A stretch of 64,000 nt of DNA, from contig JACCGJ010016189.1 in NCBI GenBank assembly GCA_013407085.1, positions 1 through 64,000 of the forward strand, written 5' to 3'. A program made the translations under genes and the position numbers. The DNA is from Atriophallophorus winterbourni (taxonomy: Eukaryota > Platyhelminthes > Trematoda > Plagiorchiida > Microphallidae). This document shows positions 22,015-33,559 of the stretch, piece by piece. The notes beneath the pieces were generated by a model that saw only the letters and a list, made by a program, of their open reading frames with translations, ran no database searches and was not told where the DNA came from. The first letter of the stretch is position 1; the number at the start of each line of letters is the position of its first letter.

Positions 22015-23060
22015 ACGAGTAGTGATTCGCGAAAGTGTGAGAGCGTAGAATTATTCCGGCTGCTCGTAAGGTGCTGTCAGTCTGATATTAGTTTTAGTAA
22101 TCTGGGAAACAAGTGAAAGTTATAACATTTATATCAGGAAATTTTAATGTACAAATACCCACTTGAACCACTGATAATCGGCAAGAAGCACGTGGTGGCA
22201 TATCTCATGGCTACAAGTTAAACATTCCACATTCTAGATCAAATTATTGAAGGTTCTTCTTTGTTGTCCGAGTTTGTGTTACATGGAACTCTCTGCCACC
22301 ACACATCATTTGTGCATCAAGCCTCAGTTTGCTCACTACTGAACTTGAGAAGTACATGATGGCCGAATCCAACATCGCACCCGAGTGCATTAGCCTGACT
22401 TTCCACACTGACTATACATTCTTGTTCTTTTTATGCATACCCAATAATTTTAATCTATTGTTACTGTAAAGTGTTTGCCTTTTTGACTATTATAACTTTG
22501 AATTTCCTTAAAAAGATGCTTGATGATGCTAACATCCCCAGAATTGAACATTAATTGGTTTCACATTCAAAAACATGCAAATAGGAGTAGGATTTGCATT
22601 TAGTCAAACAACAAGTGGTTACATATGGTGAATTTTCCATCACTAAGTTCACTGCATATATATCGCTGCCGGAACATGTAACGAAACATTATTTTGATTT
22701 CTGATGGAGATGGTGTCTACCATGCCGTACTCAATTGCTCTGTTTTCTGATAAAGATTTTTCGTAAAAGAAAGTTTCAATTTTATAGAACTTTGGTTACC
22801 TCACATGAAAGATGAGCTGATATTATAGACGTTGTATACTCAGGTAATTCTGAATATTTAGAATTCAAACGAACTTATAGAACTACAAAGTGATATCTGG
22901 TCAAACCGTTACGAAGCTTATAAAGATCTATGTATTGTGTTACTAACAGCCCATGTGTTTACATATTGTTCGAAATTACTTGAGTACACTATCCTTGATA
23001 AGCGGGGCCTTCAAAACGGCCGTGCACAACATTAATTTCTTTACATAATTTTTCGTCATT
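22015..23060. other. no feature seen
   Basis: AT-rich; no motif-bearing open frame and no recognised repeat. Confidence 0.4.
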
Positions 23061-23067
23061 GTTTTAG

Positions 23068-23328
23068 CAAATTCTAACGCTTTCTGTTTCTAAATTCATC
23101 AAGTATTTGTATCAACGAAGGACAATTTTTGACGCACACAGTTTAAAACAATTACGCGATTCCGAGTTTTACAGCGAAAATTCTGAAATAAAATTTTCGG
23201 CTACGGCATCCGGAAAAAATAATCATATATTGAAGAAATCAGTGAAGAAGAATAAGAAACATCGTGCAAGCTGGCAAGTCGCAATTTTTCGATGTCGGGC
23301 TATTTCTACCTTGTATTTTGTCGTTTAA
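23068..23328 (+). CDS. possible terminal exon, unknown protein
   Basis: The acceptor TTCGTCATTGTTTTAG is followed by 86 open codons to TAA at 23326. The product opens with QILTLSVSKFIKYLYQRR, then DAHSLKQLRDSEFY, and ends in a Lys-rich basic stretch (KKSVKKNKKHR) and a short hydrophobic tail. Codons look more protein-like than the flanks. The upstream partner exon is unknown; the phase-0 donor near 20751 would be compatible. No family is recognised. Confidence 0.3.
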   Translation, partial: QILTLSVSKFIKYLYQRRTIFDAHSLKQLRDSEFYSENSEIKFSATASGKNNHILKKSVKKNKKHRASWQVAIFRCRAISTLYFVV

Positions 23329-25510
23329 TATTCCTTCCTTATGGTACAAGTATGCTAAAATTTCACAACTGCTCACTTCGAAAAGTTCACTGCATACCGA
23401 CGTCGCTATGTTTCAACAAACCTAGCTTAATGCTGCAATTGACAATGAGTTAGTTCCTATGGAGGGTTTCTGCTGCTTTCGACTTGAACGGGTTTGTCCT
23501 TTGGAAAATCGTGGTGCCGGGGTTATAACTTATATTCGAAGTGACTGGTGTTCTTATAGCAAATAGATTTTTACTTTTGATAAGCCTGATATATCTTGCC
23601 TAGACGTCGAGTGTAAACCATCTTTCCCATTTTTCCCTTATTTTGATAAATTCTTAGGTTGTCCACAATTGACAATCTGACACTTTTCATGCATTCATTG
23701 ATGAACTCATAATGCTTACTCCTTTACAAAAGTATTTGATTTTACTTGTTTGTGAACTCAATAATTCCAATTTATCTATGTTTTCTATCTTGACTCTCAA
23801 AATGTTGTTCTTTTCTCAACACGTTATGAAGCCTGTCTGCATTTCGCTTTTACCAATGCACCTAAAACTTTTCATGCTTGCAATTTTGCTCCCATAGGTT
23901 ATTCGGACAACTGAGAAATCAAACTTCTCCCGAAAATTTACGGAGATACTGGCCACAAATAAATATTCCGTAGCCATTACAGGCAGGTGACTGCTAGAGG
24001 CTTCGAATTTCATAATATTTTAACCCTCGGAGACAAGTTTGATACCACTGCTTTCGAAATTTTTCATGAACAGGATGTCTCCAAATAATGTGATGTTGTA
24101 ACATCCTATCCCAAATTTTGTTTTAACGTTTGTTGTCTTACAGAATCTATTTTGTTATTCCTCATCATTTTTCTTCCGCCCACCTAAAGCGTCTGCCTAG
24201 ACTAAAAGAGAAAGCCTTCAAAAACATGATGGAAATGTTGTTGCGCAAATATCCCAGTCAATTAAGCTTGAAATTCGACGTCTCGAAAAGGTACATATGA
24301 ATATACTTCTTCGCACCAATGACAGTCGTCACTTATGTCGTGCGCTTGCGGAAGTTTGCGGAAAAGACAATAAAAAATATCCATCTATTTCCGACATTAA
24401 TTCCTTAAATGAATCTTTTGTGCCACAACTAGCTGATAATGACAGTCATCAGAACTCCTTCCTGGTCCATCTTGTTTCTTCAATTCATAGTTCACTAACC
24501 TACCTGAGGTGTTCTGTGCACTTTCGGCTGTCTCACACTATAAGGCTGCAGGACCAGATAAACTCTCACCCATTGTATTAAAGGAATGTGCTGGTGTACT
24601 TTCGGCACCTACCGCATCCATTTTCAATAGTTGCACGGAAACAGCAATTATACCTGACTGTTACAAATCTGTCTGTATAACCCGGATTCCTAAGAACGAT
24701 CCTGGTAAATACCCCCCGATCGCGTGCACGTCGCAGTTGCTTAAAGTACTTGTAAGCATTGTGTTACGACGAATGGGTATATGATGCTTATCAGTTTGCC
24801 TAACGTAAAAATCGTCCAACAGTTGATTCTGTCGCTTTGATTACGGATCATATTTCACGTTCTCTTGACAGTAAAACGGAAGCTTTGAAACTTTTTTCTG
24901 GAATAATATCAATGCGTTTAACAACGTAATACGAAGTTCTTTACTCCGAAAAATTTCTGAATGTGGTGTTCTATCAACCATTATTCATTTGATTGCATCA
25001 TATTTCGAAAGTCGTCTTCAATATACGGTCGTGAATGGCGAAACATCACTTGCGATACCGATTCTGCGTGGTGTCCTAAAGGTTGCAATACTTTCCCCAA
25101 TTTTATTTTTTATTTACATTTCTGATCTTCCTTCTGATCTTCTTCTACACTTGCTATTAAATACGCCGACGACATTGCCGTTGCATTGAACCACAATATT
25201 CGAGACGCTCACCATGATTTAGATTCAATGATTACGAGCATTGGTTAATTGTCATCCACACTTGGTTTATCTTTGAATACCAAAAATGCTACGAAATGCG
25301 GTAGTGGTGGGTAAGGGATGGGGATGTGAGCACCACAACACATTGGTCTTTTATATGCGCCTTGAGCGCTTGGCCAGGAATCACTTTGTGATTCTGTATT
25401 TGAACATCGTAGTTCTTTGTAAGAATCCCATATAACAGTGGCATACAAGTTTAACTTTGTTTACCACTTTACCACTGTTTCCACGCTCACTGAACCTGAT
25501 CTTATTGTCT

Positions 25511-25548
25511 CCACCTGATGACGATAAACATCCAGAAACCGGTAGTGG
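25511..25548 (+). ncRNA. hammerhead ribozyme motif, class 1, first in tandem
   Basis: Stem I 5' CCAC (25511-25514), CUGAUGA (25515-25521), a weakened stem II (GAU/AUC around AAAC), GAAA (25535-25538), CCGGUA with cleavage after 25544, stem I 3' GUGG. The palindromic ACCGGU would be stem III and can pair between two units, so a dimeric fold is possible. The stem II closing pair is C-A, so activity is doubtful. Confidence 0.55.
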
Positions 25549-25751
25549 AGTGTAAGGGTTGGGGATGTGAGCAACACATTACTTTGGTCAACCATAAGCG
25601 CCTTGAGTACTTGACCAAGAATCACCTTATGATTCCGTGTCTCAACATCGTGGTTCGTTGTACGAACCCTATATAACAGTGGCATACAAGTATAACTTTG
25701 TTTACCACATTATCACTGTTTCAAGGCTCACAGAACCTGATCTTACTGTCT

Positions 25752-25789
25752 CCACCTGATGACGACAAACAGCCAGAAATCGGTAGTGG
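25752..25789 (+). ncRNA. hammerhead ribozyme motif, class 1, second in tandem
   Basis: CCAC, CUGAUGA (25756-25762), stem II region CGACAAACAGCCA, GAAA (25776-25779), then UCGGUA with cleavage predicted after 25785, then GUGG. Core bases are intact. Stem II has lost pairs and stem III has a C-to-U change, so this copy is probably weak or dead. Confidence 0.5.
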
Positions 25790-26474
25790 TGTGTAAGGGA
25801 TGGGGATGTGAGCACCACAATACATTACGAAATGTTATTTTCCAACATGAGTGAACAGCGATGTTTAGCTCTGCATCAAAACATTTCTATGGTTTCATTT
25901 AATGTCTCGGTGTTTGAAAGATGTAGTAGCTTCAAGTACCTTGGCGTTACAATATCCGACAGTCTTAGCTGGACCGATCATGTGACCAAACAATTCCTGA
26001 AAGTTCTCCCGTTTTCATTTTATGCTCTTCGACTCCATTATCTTTCCGTCCTACCCAATGTACTTCACCTATTCGTTTTTTCTTACATCGTTCCAGACCT
26101 GCTTTACGCATCCCCCTTAATTTTTCCAGGCCCCCTGGAAAAGGATTTTCTGATCAGAAGAGGTATTAAGGTTATCTCAAGATAGATCTGTCTCTGCGGA
26201 TTTCATTCGAGACACTATTGCCGATTGTCACTTCCGTGAATGCAAACAGATGTATCAAAAAAATTTCTTCTGACAGTTCACATCCACTGAGCAAGACCAT
26301 CGGTGCCAGAAAATCTTTTTCCTCTACCCGAAGCCAATATTTTATTTCCTATTCAAGAACTCATAAATCCAGAAACTCTTTTCTTACCTGGCACGATACA
26401 TTGTTAATCAATCGATGGCTGTTTCAAAGTTGAAGATGCGCATAACAATTTGATACCCGATGTTCAGATCTCCT

Positions 26475-26620
26475 CGTCAATTTTCTAACTTCATTTTCTC
26501 TCATTTCATTCGCATGTCTGCCTATGCATGGGTAACCTGACAGTATTTTGTCCCACGTATAGTATTTATAATACGACACTGCCTGGATCACGCTTGTGTG
26601 ATTTTATACAGTTCAATTGT
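26475..26620 (+). repeat. R1 repeat, 3' half
   Basis: Holds CGCATGTCTGCCTA, GTAACCTGACAGTATTTTG, CCCACGTATAGT, ACTGCCTGGATCACGCTTGTG. It lies just after the LINE D 3' end. Confidence 0.5.
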
Positions 26621-26639
26621 TCTTAGCTTTGTGGAGAAA

Positions 26640-27945
26640 TTAATTTAATTACTAAAAATTTATGTACACGAATTAAGTCATTTTCTTCTTCTTTTTATTC
26701 TTCGGTCTGCATTCTTCGGCGGAAATTTAGATCTTGGCAAAGAATTTGAATTTAATTTTGAAAATGCAAATATGATATTGTGAATAAATGAACAAATTTC
26801 GCCTTGCAAAAAAGCAATACTTACATCACAAATAATGAGTACCTGCGTAAACAATTTTTCTCGGCCTCTAGCGAATACGCCCTCTGGTCATCATACAACG
26901 ATTGCTAAATCTGCTAAACCAGTAGAAAACTAATTGGCTCATTTGGTAGGCAGCAATGTGTTCTTGGTGAGCTTTGCCAACTAATTACAGTGGTCCCATT
27001 GCGTTTGTTTTAATTTACCGGCGAATGCCTATCAATCATTTTCCTGATTGTAGAATTAAATGTGTGGTTGGAGAAATCGAATTTATTTTCAAATTTAAGC
27101 ACTCGGGAAAGGAAATGAGTTTACCCAAGCAGATGTGTTTTAATCTTAATGTAAAACCAGCAATAAATGCCAAAATTTAGTATCGGTAAAGAAAAAAAGC
27201 TTCCAAAATTGACATCATTGGAAGGACATGAAGACAAGGATGTATAGATTGACAAGAGTTTTTGAATCTTCTCAAGCATAAAACTTGTATCTTGTCACTT
27301 GCTTGTTTTATAAGCAACACAATACACTATATCACTCGAACGACCAAGTTATTTATCGAATTTTTCAGGTTGGTTGAAGCATGCAAGCATTCAATTTGTT
27401 GGGTTATTACACATTCTCCACTAGAGCTTACAATTATTTTTGATCCTTTATCATCATTCGTACTAAGCAATCATTGTCGGAGAAAAGCGCAAGATTGTCA
27501 ATTTCTAAGTTTACTGCACACTTGACATTGAACTTTAAGGTAATGTTGATGCTTTTATATCGAATTATCTTGTGGTATTTTATGCCAAGCATACAGTAAT
27601 CCGCTCAGCTAATTTCTGGATTCTGAAGACAAAATGTCATGCCCGCGATATGTTCAATGTATACAAATAATTCAGAACAAATTCAGTTGCACGAAATGCG
27701 ATAACTACTAAGTAGTAGTGGTTATTGTTTATTTATTTATTTCCCAAAATTGTGAATTTTTGAAAGCGCAGTAGGAGGATAAATAAAGTATACGTTAAAA
27801 TGCTTGGTGACATATTTTCAACTCTGAAAAATGGCGAAATCATTTTAATCATACACATTTTGAAAATCTTCAGCTTCATTGAAACCTGTAATTTGATATC
27901 ACTTGTAAATCCCTGCTAAATCTGAATATTATACTCTCTTTCTTT
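26640..27945. other. no gene seen; LINE D 3' UTR at the start
   Basis: The first 80 bases (TGTACACGAATTAAGTCATT, then a pyrimidine-rich run) resemble 57945-57990 after the other LINE D copy, so they are probably LINE D 3' UTR. The rest is AT-rich without recognised content. Confidence 0.4.
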
Positions 27946-27949
27946 TTTC

Positions 27950-28510
27950 TTTTGTGCGACTATCTCCTCCGGGAGGATAAGTCGGCTTCAATGAAGGTTC
28001 TTGGGGATTTGGTTACAAAGCGGCGTCCCCAGCACCACTGGGCGTTTGTTCGAGTCAGCTTCTCTAGCTTTTGCACAAATAAGTGCAACCTGCAAGGCAG
28101 CAGGGAGTTGCCAGAGAGAGGTGGTGTGCACCAACTAACCGTCTACCAGACTCTGTTCCAGGTTTTTCCTTAGGGTTTTCTCCCGAAGCCTTTCTCGCGA
28201 TCGGGTATCCCGCAAGGCAGCAGAGGTTTAAATTCAGGGTTTTCCTTCCCTTAGATGAAATGCCCTCCCAGGCTAACGAGCTCCATCTGCCTGAAGCAAG
28301 CTGGTTTTCAGGCGCCAGTCACTCGCCTTCGCCCATTCTCCTGTTGGTAGAAGCAGTTCCGCCGAGCTCGGGGAGCCACTCGTACAGGCCAGAAGCTGGA
28401 CTTGGTTGTCAGAGGCTATTCGAGACGCGTGCCATATGGGAGCATTTTATAAACAGTGGGAGCTTATTCCCACTGCCACCCCCGGCTATGACAACCTTTG
28501 GAACCGAATG
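27950..28510. repeat. GC-rich block, probably a dispersed repeat, unidentified
   Basis: About 560 bases of much higher GC than the surroundings, preceded by a pyrimidine tract. Short internal repeats occur: GCAAGGCAGCAG (near 28095 and 28214) and GGGTTTTC (three times). Both forward frames 27952-28173 and 28083-28529 stay open, but overlapping long open frames are expected in GC-rich DNA and neither product shows a known motif. A repeat consensus or transferred segment is more likely than a gene. Confidence 0.4.
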
Positions 28511-28514
28511 TTAT

Positions 28515-31500
28515 ACTGAAAATCAATAGGCATTTTTAGCAGCTTTTTATGTAAAAATTGAAATTCACGTTTTATCACATTGCACATGGATTCTCCTTTT
28601 AATCTAAAGCGTTTGAATAACAAGTGAGCCTCAAATGTTTACCACAAAATTTGAAAACTTTCAAGTTGTAAAATGGATATTACTTAGCCAGAACAAGGTA
28701 GCTTACACGTAATTGGAATTGCTTAGCCTTTTGAATTTTGTGTTAAGTTACGTACTTATATATAAACTATTTTGCCATTCCCCTAACTGAGTGCAAAGAG
28801 AAATAACAGGATATGATATTATGGAATCTAAAGACATGTAAACTCTTCTATACCAAATATCTTCAACTCTGGAAGGAGGCTCAGAGAAGTACATAAAGAT
28901 GGCGTATTATAAATTTGAGGAAATTTCATTTTCCTTTATCTTTCAATGTGTTGCATTATAATTAATGTTGTGGCCTTATATTTGAATGGCAATAATTTAT
29001 ATGCCATTTATTTGAGCACACGTTTTCATTAGCCAGCGGATTGTGACTATCTTTTAGACAATTTGCGATAATGAAAAATATTGTAACAAATTAAATAAAC
29101 GCAACGTCAATCTCAAACGTTTGTTTATTGCCTTTTCCAGGTCTCACTGTCCGATTCTATTAGGAGCTATGACAGTTACGATCAATCGTGTTTGGTAAAT
29201 TCAAGGCTTTATCAGCTTCATCTGGCGGAAACGATTTCGATATATCGTTCTCAGCAATCCTCGGTCTGATTGGTTCGAGTGAAGAGGGGAGTGACAAATT
29301 GAAATTTCGTGTTGTCGTTATGTTAATCAGCGTGAACTGATCTAATTCGACACCGCTATGTCACTAGGGATGGGATTGTGTCACGATTTCACTGTGTCTG
29401 TGAATCTTCTCGGATTGTACCAACAATTCTCAGTGGCGTTTTACGCGATTGCGAAAAGAAAAGGAAATTAAGTTTAAAATTTATATAAGATTGATTTGTT
29501 TGTTCATATGTACACGCGAGTTCAGTCATATACCACATATATGCGTTCTCAGCTACCAGTTTGTTATCCGGAGCAGAATAATGAAGTGGTTGTTTGAAAA
29601 GACAGAAGCTTGGGCTGCCTATAAGATTTATGGTATTAATGTATCTCGAATGTGGTTCTGCAGAGGATGGAATAATGCTCAGTCACTTGACAGAGAACGC
29701 AAAATATAATAAAAGTGACAATTGCATCGTAACATCGTAACCTATGACTTTTTAGATAATTGATCAAATGTGGAATCCGAAGTCAGCTGCGTACAATTCA
29801 CCTACGGATTTGCTTAAGAAACTGCCGAATCTCTAGCTGATTTTTATTTATTCGTTTATGAACCTAATGCGTTGTATCAAAAACTTGTTTAACCGATATC
29901 ATCACAATTGGATTCATTGAGTTGAGTGATTATCGAAGATGTTATGGTTAAGCCAAGACTTAGAAACCCAAACGCAAAGGAGTCTCCTGCAGCATTCAGC
30001 ATTACTCCACAGTTGTTACATTCCAGTGAAAGCTCTTCTAATCTCAGCCTGCAAGAGGAAGGTGGGGTTGATTACCCCTGTTTACAAGGTTGTACAATCA
30101 ATTGATACAAAATATTGACCTGCAATGTTTCGTAGAGTTGTTTTTGACTTCGTGGAGCGCATGTGAGAGCACCTGGAATGTCAAATCATTTTGACTTTAG
30201 CGCAGCACGTTTTTCGGGACATCCGAATCTGTATGACTGACCCTCTTACTAGTTCTGAGAATTTTTCAAAGATTACAGTGATCATATACTGGTTTCCTAC
30301 ATGGATACTTACCATAATTTCAACAGAATCAATGGCGAGCTCCTTGATTGTACGCTTGAAGCTCATAAAAAGGGAATATTTTGTGATGGGATGAGAAACC
30401 ACGTTACTCACAGATACTTATAATTTCGTTTGTGCTGCATCAACACATGATGGCTCTGTGCCGAGACTTCTCAATATAAATGATATAGTAGAAGTATTCT
30501 GCTGTAAATTTATATTGTTTGAGTACGATATTGAAGCATGAAATCAACAGGGGTCACTAAGAGACCAAGTCACGTTTTATTATACCGTTGGTCACCAGTA
30601 ACTGAGAAGCCTTTCAACCAACAAAAATATAAAATGGTGCAGCTTTAAAATTCTTGCGTCACACTGATCAGCTTGGTATGGAAGTTCTCATATGGACTAA
30701 GAAAAGTCGAGTTACCTTGTCACACAGTTTATTATAACCCAAATTCCCACCAATCTCGTTTACAAATAGTACAAACAATAGTTAATAAAATAATTGCGAC
30801 AGTCTATAACTCTCTACAGTAAGTGAAATGACATAATCTATATCGCTTCGTGTTACAATGTTTTCTTCTGCAAAATAAAAGATGGAGGTGATCAATATCG
30901 AACATAAAACATGAATCAATATCATGTGACATTGTTTTACCTGGTTCAGTAGATATTGTTATCGATCAAAGTCATGAGAGATTATGAACAATCGCTTTTG
31001 GACGCATACCATCGGTCTGAATAATTTGGCGGCTATCGCACTAGCTTTCATTGAAAAGCCCCAATCAAATTCTCGTGGCATGCTATGAGGAACTGTGTAA
31101 ATGATTCAGAGTTCACCATAAGGTTTCACGTAGTGAACCATGTCATTAGATGGGTTGGAATCGAAATTTCCGCAATCATAAAACCAAGTTCGTTTAACTC
31201 ACTCTATTAGTGTTCATAAACTTGCTTCTTTCTGGTTCCGACATTAATGGATAAGCACACCATAGGAGCAGGTGAATTGATAATTGAACATTAAACTGAC
31301 GTATAAATTATTATTTAATCTGCTGCCTAAGTAACGGCAATTTAATATCTATATTCTTACTTATCTAGAGGTGAAATTCATTTTGGGATTTGTTTTATCA
31401 AGAGCTTAGAGGGTAGCAAGAGAGGGTTTTCTTAAATGAAACTGAATGCAATGAGTTTTTTAATACTGTTCTTCCGATAAACCATAATTAAAAAACCATT

Positions 31501-31550
31501 TCTACTGAGAAATTTTCTCAAGATCAATATGTGAACAGGTTTTGCATCAA
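28515..31550. other. no supported feature
   Basis: AT-rich, over 3 kb. Nothing with both coding character and splice support apart from one 18-codon start-to-donor stretch on - at 30313-30366, which is too short to call. Confidence 0.4.
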
Positions 31551-31554
31551 GGTT

Positions 31555-31680
31555 ATCCACTGTTTCAAGGCTCACTGATCCTAATCTTACTGTCTCCACC
31601 TGATGACGGCAAACAGTCAGAAACCGGTAGTGGTGTGTAATTTCGTGGGGTTGGGGGGAGCAACACATCACTTAGGTTCT
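31555..31680 (+). repeat. retrozyme-like repeat (R2) with hammerhead motif
   Basis: CACTGTTTCAAGGCTCACTG, ATCCTAATCTTACTGTCT, then the ribozyme (31596-31633): CCAC, CUGAUGA, CGGC/AAACA/GUCA, GAAA, CCGGUA, GUGG. Core and stem I are intact, and stem III is the full ACCGGU palindrome. The unit is truncated upstream and has a short insertion after GTGTGTAA. Confidence 0.6.
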
Positions 31681-31689
31681 GCTTGATCT

Positions 31690-32060
31690 TATTCACATTG
31701 ACACTGCATTCCTGAAGGATATATACTACCAAGCCCATATTAGTTTTATAAAGATTTCTTCTTGTCGTCTTGTCTGTAAAATTTGCAGGACACCTAACCA
31801 ATTACTGTTTTCATTTTTTAACTAGAAAAGAAGAGAATAATATACTAATAGTTGTCACTTTCCATATTGCAACAAAAATGTATCGTCCATATATCGTACA
31901 TGTATAATGAGTTAATAATTATGGAATGCGATGGTCATTGCTCAAGACGAGCTATATAAATATCCACCAGTAAATTTTATAAATGGAAGCCATATACACT
32001 TCATACTTTTAACCATAAACTTTGCCAGCAAATGAAATTGTACATTTATTGTATAACATA
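31690..32060. other. no feature seen
   Basis: AT-rich filler between two retrozyme-like fragments. Confidence 0.35.
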
Positions 32061-32400
32061 AATTTAAATCAATAATGCTCATTTGCATGCATTTCCGTCA
32101 CATACTCCCCAGGACCGTGTTCGTGCTATTTACACTCTTCTAATAGGACTAATAAGATCAGGATCCGCATGTGCTTGAATCAGTAGAAGAATGGAAACAC
32201 GTTGCGCTTGTATGCCGCTGTTGTATAAGGTTTGGCACGACCAACAAGTACAATTATGTTTAAACCCATGATCATGCACAGAATGCTCATTTACATGCAT
32301 TTTCATCACACACGCCTACGATTTTTGTTCATGATAATGGGGTTTTCCCTAACTACATGTGGTTGTGCACAGGTTGACCATACCAATCTTATCGGACAAT
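32060..32400 (-). repeat. retrozyme-like repeat (R3), two decayed units
   Basis: Two - strand fragments share ATGCATTT(T/C)C(A/G)TCACA and the GTATGCCGCT-type segment of R3. The hammerhead in the first (about 32105-32150) has lost CUGAUGA (reads UUAGAAGA) and part of GAAA. The second (about 32290-32350) is more decayed. Confidence 0.5.
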
Positions 32401-32404
32401 GGAT

Positions 32405-32925
32405 TACAAACGCACCTTTTTTAAATGAAAACTTTCATCCTAATTTGAAACTTTGATGCTGAACATTTCACAAACATTCGGATCAGAGCACATTCCAACA
32501 TTTCCAATCACAGGTGCAATGGTAATGGAAGAAGAATCATATTTTGGTGTATCATAGTTTATTTAACTGGTCAATAAACGAGAAAAAATCCAGGAAGCTA
32601 TATTTTAATGATTCATTGCTATTCGTATTTAGTAAATGGCACCACCACTTTGATAGTCGTTGATATGGTAAATGAAATGTTCAAAAAACCGACAACATTA
32701 GTGGGTTTGCTGTGTAGCCTAGAATGTCGAATTTGATATTTCTGAAAAACATTTTTGATTTTTCTTAGTTCTTTTCATTCGAATTCATTTCGACATATTA
32801 TCATAAAAACAATATTATATAGAAAATTATCGCTGAGAATGTCAACATCTGATATTTTAAATTCCATCGCATTGCGCGGAGTAGAAAATAATAACATTTA
32901 TTGGAAATTGTTCTCGTAAAACGCA
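32405..32925. other. no feature seen
   Basis: AT-rich with no supported open frame. Confidence 0.35.
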
Positions 32926-32926
32926 G

Positions 32927-33053
32927 GTTTAAATCAAGTCAACTTGCTGCGCGCAATCCACCACTTCCTGTTCGGACTAACTCCACTTTCACTCGATTTG
33001 TCGAGAATTTCGCGAAAAGTGAAGCACGTTCACCAACTGCAGTTAGAGACTGA
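32927..33053 (+). CDS. possible terminal exon, unknown; frame uncertain
   Basis: After an acceptor-like CGTAAAACGCAG, one frame gives about 41 codons to TGA at 33051, with QLAARNPPLPVRTNSTF and FAKSEARSPTAVRD. The block 32940-33250 has locally higher GC, and two other long open frames overlap it (32944-33288 on +, 32939-33148 on -), all looking protein-like. It may be an exon or old coding sequence, but strand and frame cannot be fixed from one sequence. Confidence 0.2.
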
Positions 33054-33059
33054 AATTTC

Positions 33060-33555
33060 CGCAAAACGTTCTCATATTTTTCTCCAAATTGAAACGGAGC
33101 CAGCAGCGTTCGCAGCGGTAATGAAATTACCAGATTGGTTTCAATTATTCATGTGTCTCATTTTCCAAATGATTGTGGAATTATGCCTTGCGAAATTTTG
33201 CGTCTCAGTTTCTAGAAGCAGCCGGGTTATTGAAAATCGATTGCATTTGACTTTCTCTATTCTTGTTTTTCATTTGAATTTCTCCTAAATTTAAGCTGTT
33301 AGATAATGCTTTCGTATACAAAGGAACCTTTGCGGTTGAAGTCGGAGACTGGAAATTAATGTCATCAAAATTATAGAATATTCGAACCACGTGAAAATTC
33401 TAATACACCTTGTAATTCAACAGCAGATAGATTGATGTAACGCAATCAAACCAGGGTACATGTTTTTTTAAGATTTTGACACAGTTCTGCATAAAACAAA
33501 TCTTATGCTTTTGTGTCAATAAAATTTATAAATTACTATCCAAATTTAACCAGTT
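33060..33555. other. no further feature seen
   Basis: Remainder of the mixed-frame block, then AT-rich DNA. Confidence 0.3.
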
Positions 33556-33559
33556 TCAA

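Larger units (their letters stand above)
25299..25825 (+). mobile_element. retrozyme-like element, tandem 241-bp units with hammerhead motifs (subfamily R2)
   Basis: Successive unit starts (GGTA|GTGG) fall at 25304, 25545 and 25786, giving two 241-bp units and about 40 bases of a third. Each unit carries GATGTGAGCA, a GAATCAC region, GTTCGTTGTACGAACC (a perfect short palindrome in the middle unit), TATATAACAGTGGCATACAA and CTGTCTCCACCTGATGA, then the ribozyme. LINE D sequence on both sides has TACGAAATG next to the junctions (25290-25298 and 25826-25834), a likely target-site duplication. The insertion begins within five bases of the hammerhead cleavage position. No protein is encoded. This matches the known layout of metazoan retrozymes (short tandem units with type I hammerheads, thought to be mobilised by PLE enzymes). 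Confidence 0.7.
23380..26435 (+). mobile_element. LINE family D (CR1/L2-like), degenerate, split by a retrozyme-like insertion
   Basis: The decayed endonuclease starts near 23440 (ELVPMEGFCCFRLER, ENRGAGVITYIRSDW). The RT has KAAGPDKLSPIVLKECA (about 24540), IFNSCTETAIIPDCYKS, CITRIPKND and LLKVLVSIVLRRM, then the degraded VLKVAILSPILFFIYISDLP (about 25085). After the insertion at 25299-25825 the C-terminal region continues with SFKYLGVTISDSLSWTDHV (about 25930) and a family-typical tail. Multiple stops make it inactive. The same family recurs at 57127-57800. Confidence 0.7.

Noticed and set aside
25245..25685. Minus-strand open frames across the tandem repeat
   Set aside because: They recur only because the non-coding 241-bp unit repeats; the peptides have no family match and the plus-strand ribozyme layout explains the conservation.
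28083..28529. 148-codon open frame in the GC-rich block
   Set aside because: A second long frame overlaps it, it has no recognisable motif or splice context, and GC-rich DNA lowers stop frequency. Treated as part of a repeat.
30313..30366. Minus-strand ATG followed by 18 codons and a perfect GTAAGT donor
   Set aside because: Too short to distinguish from chance, with no second exon in phase found downstream.
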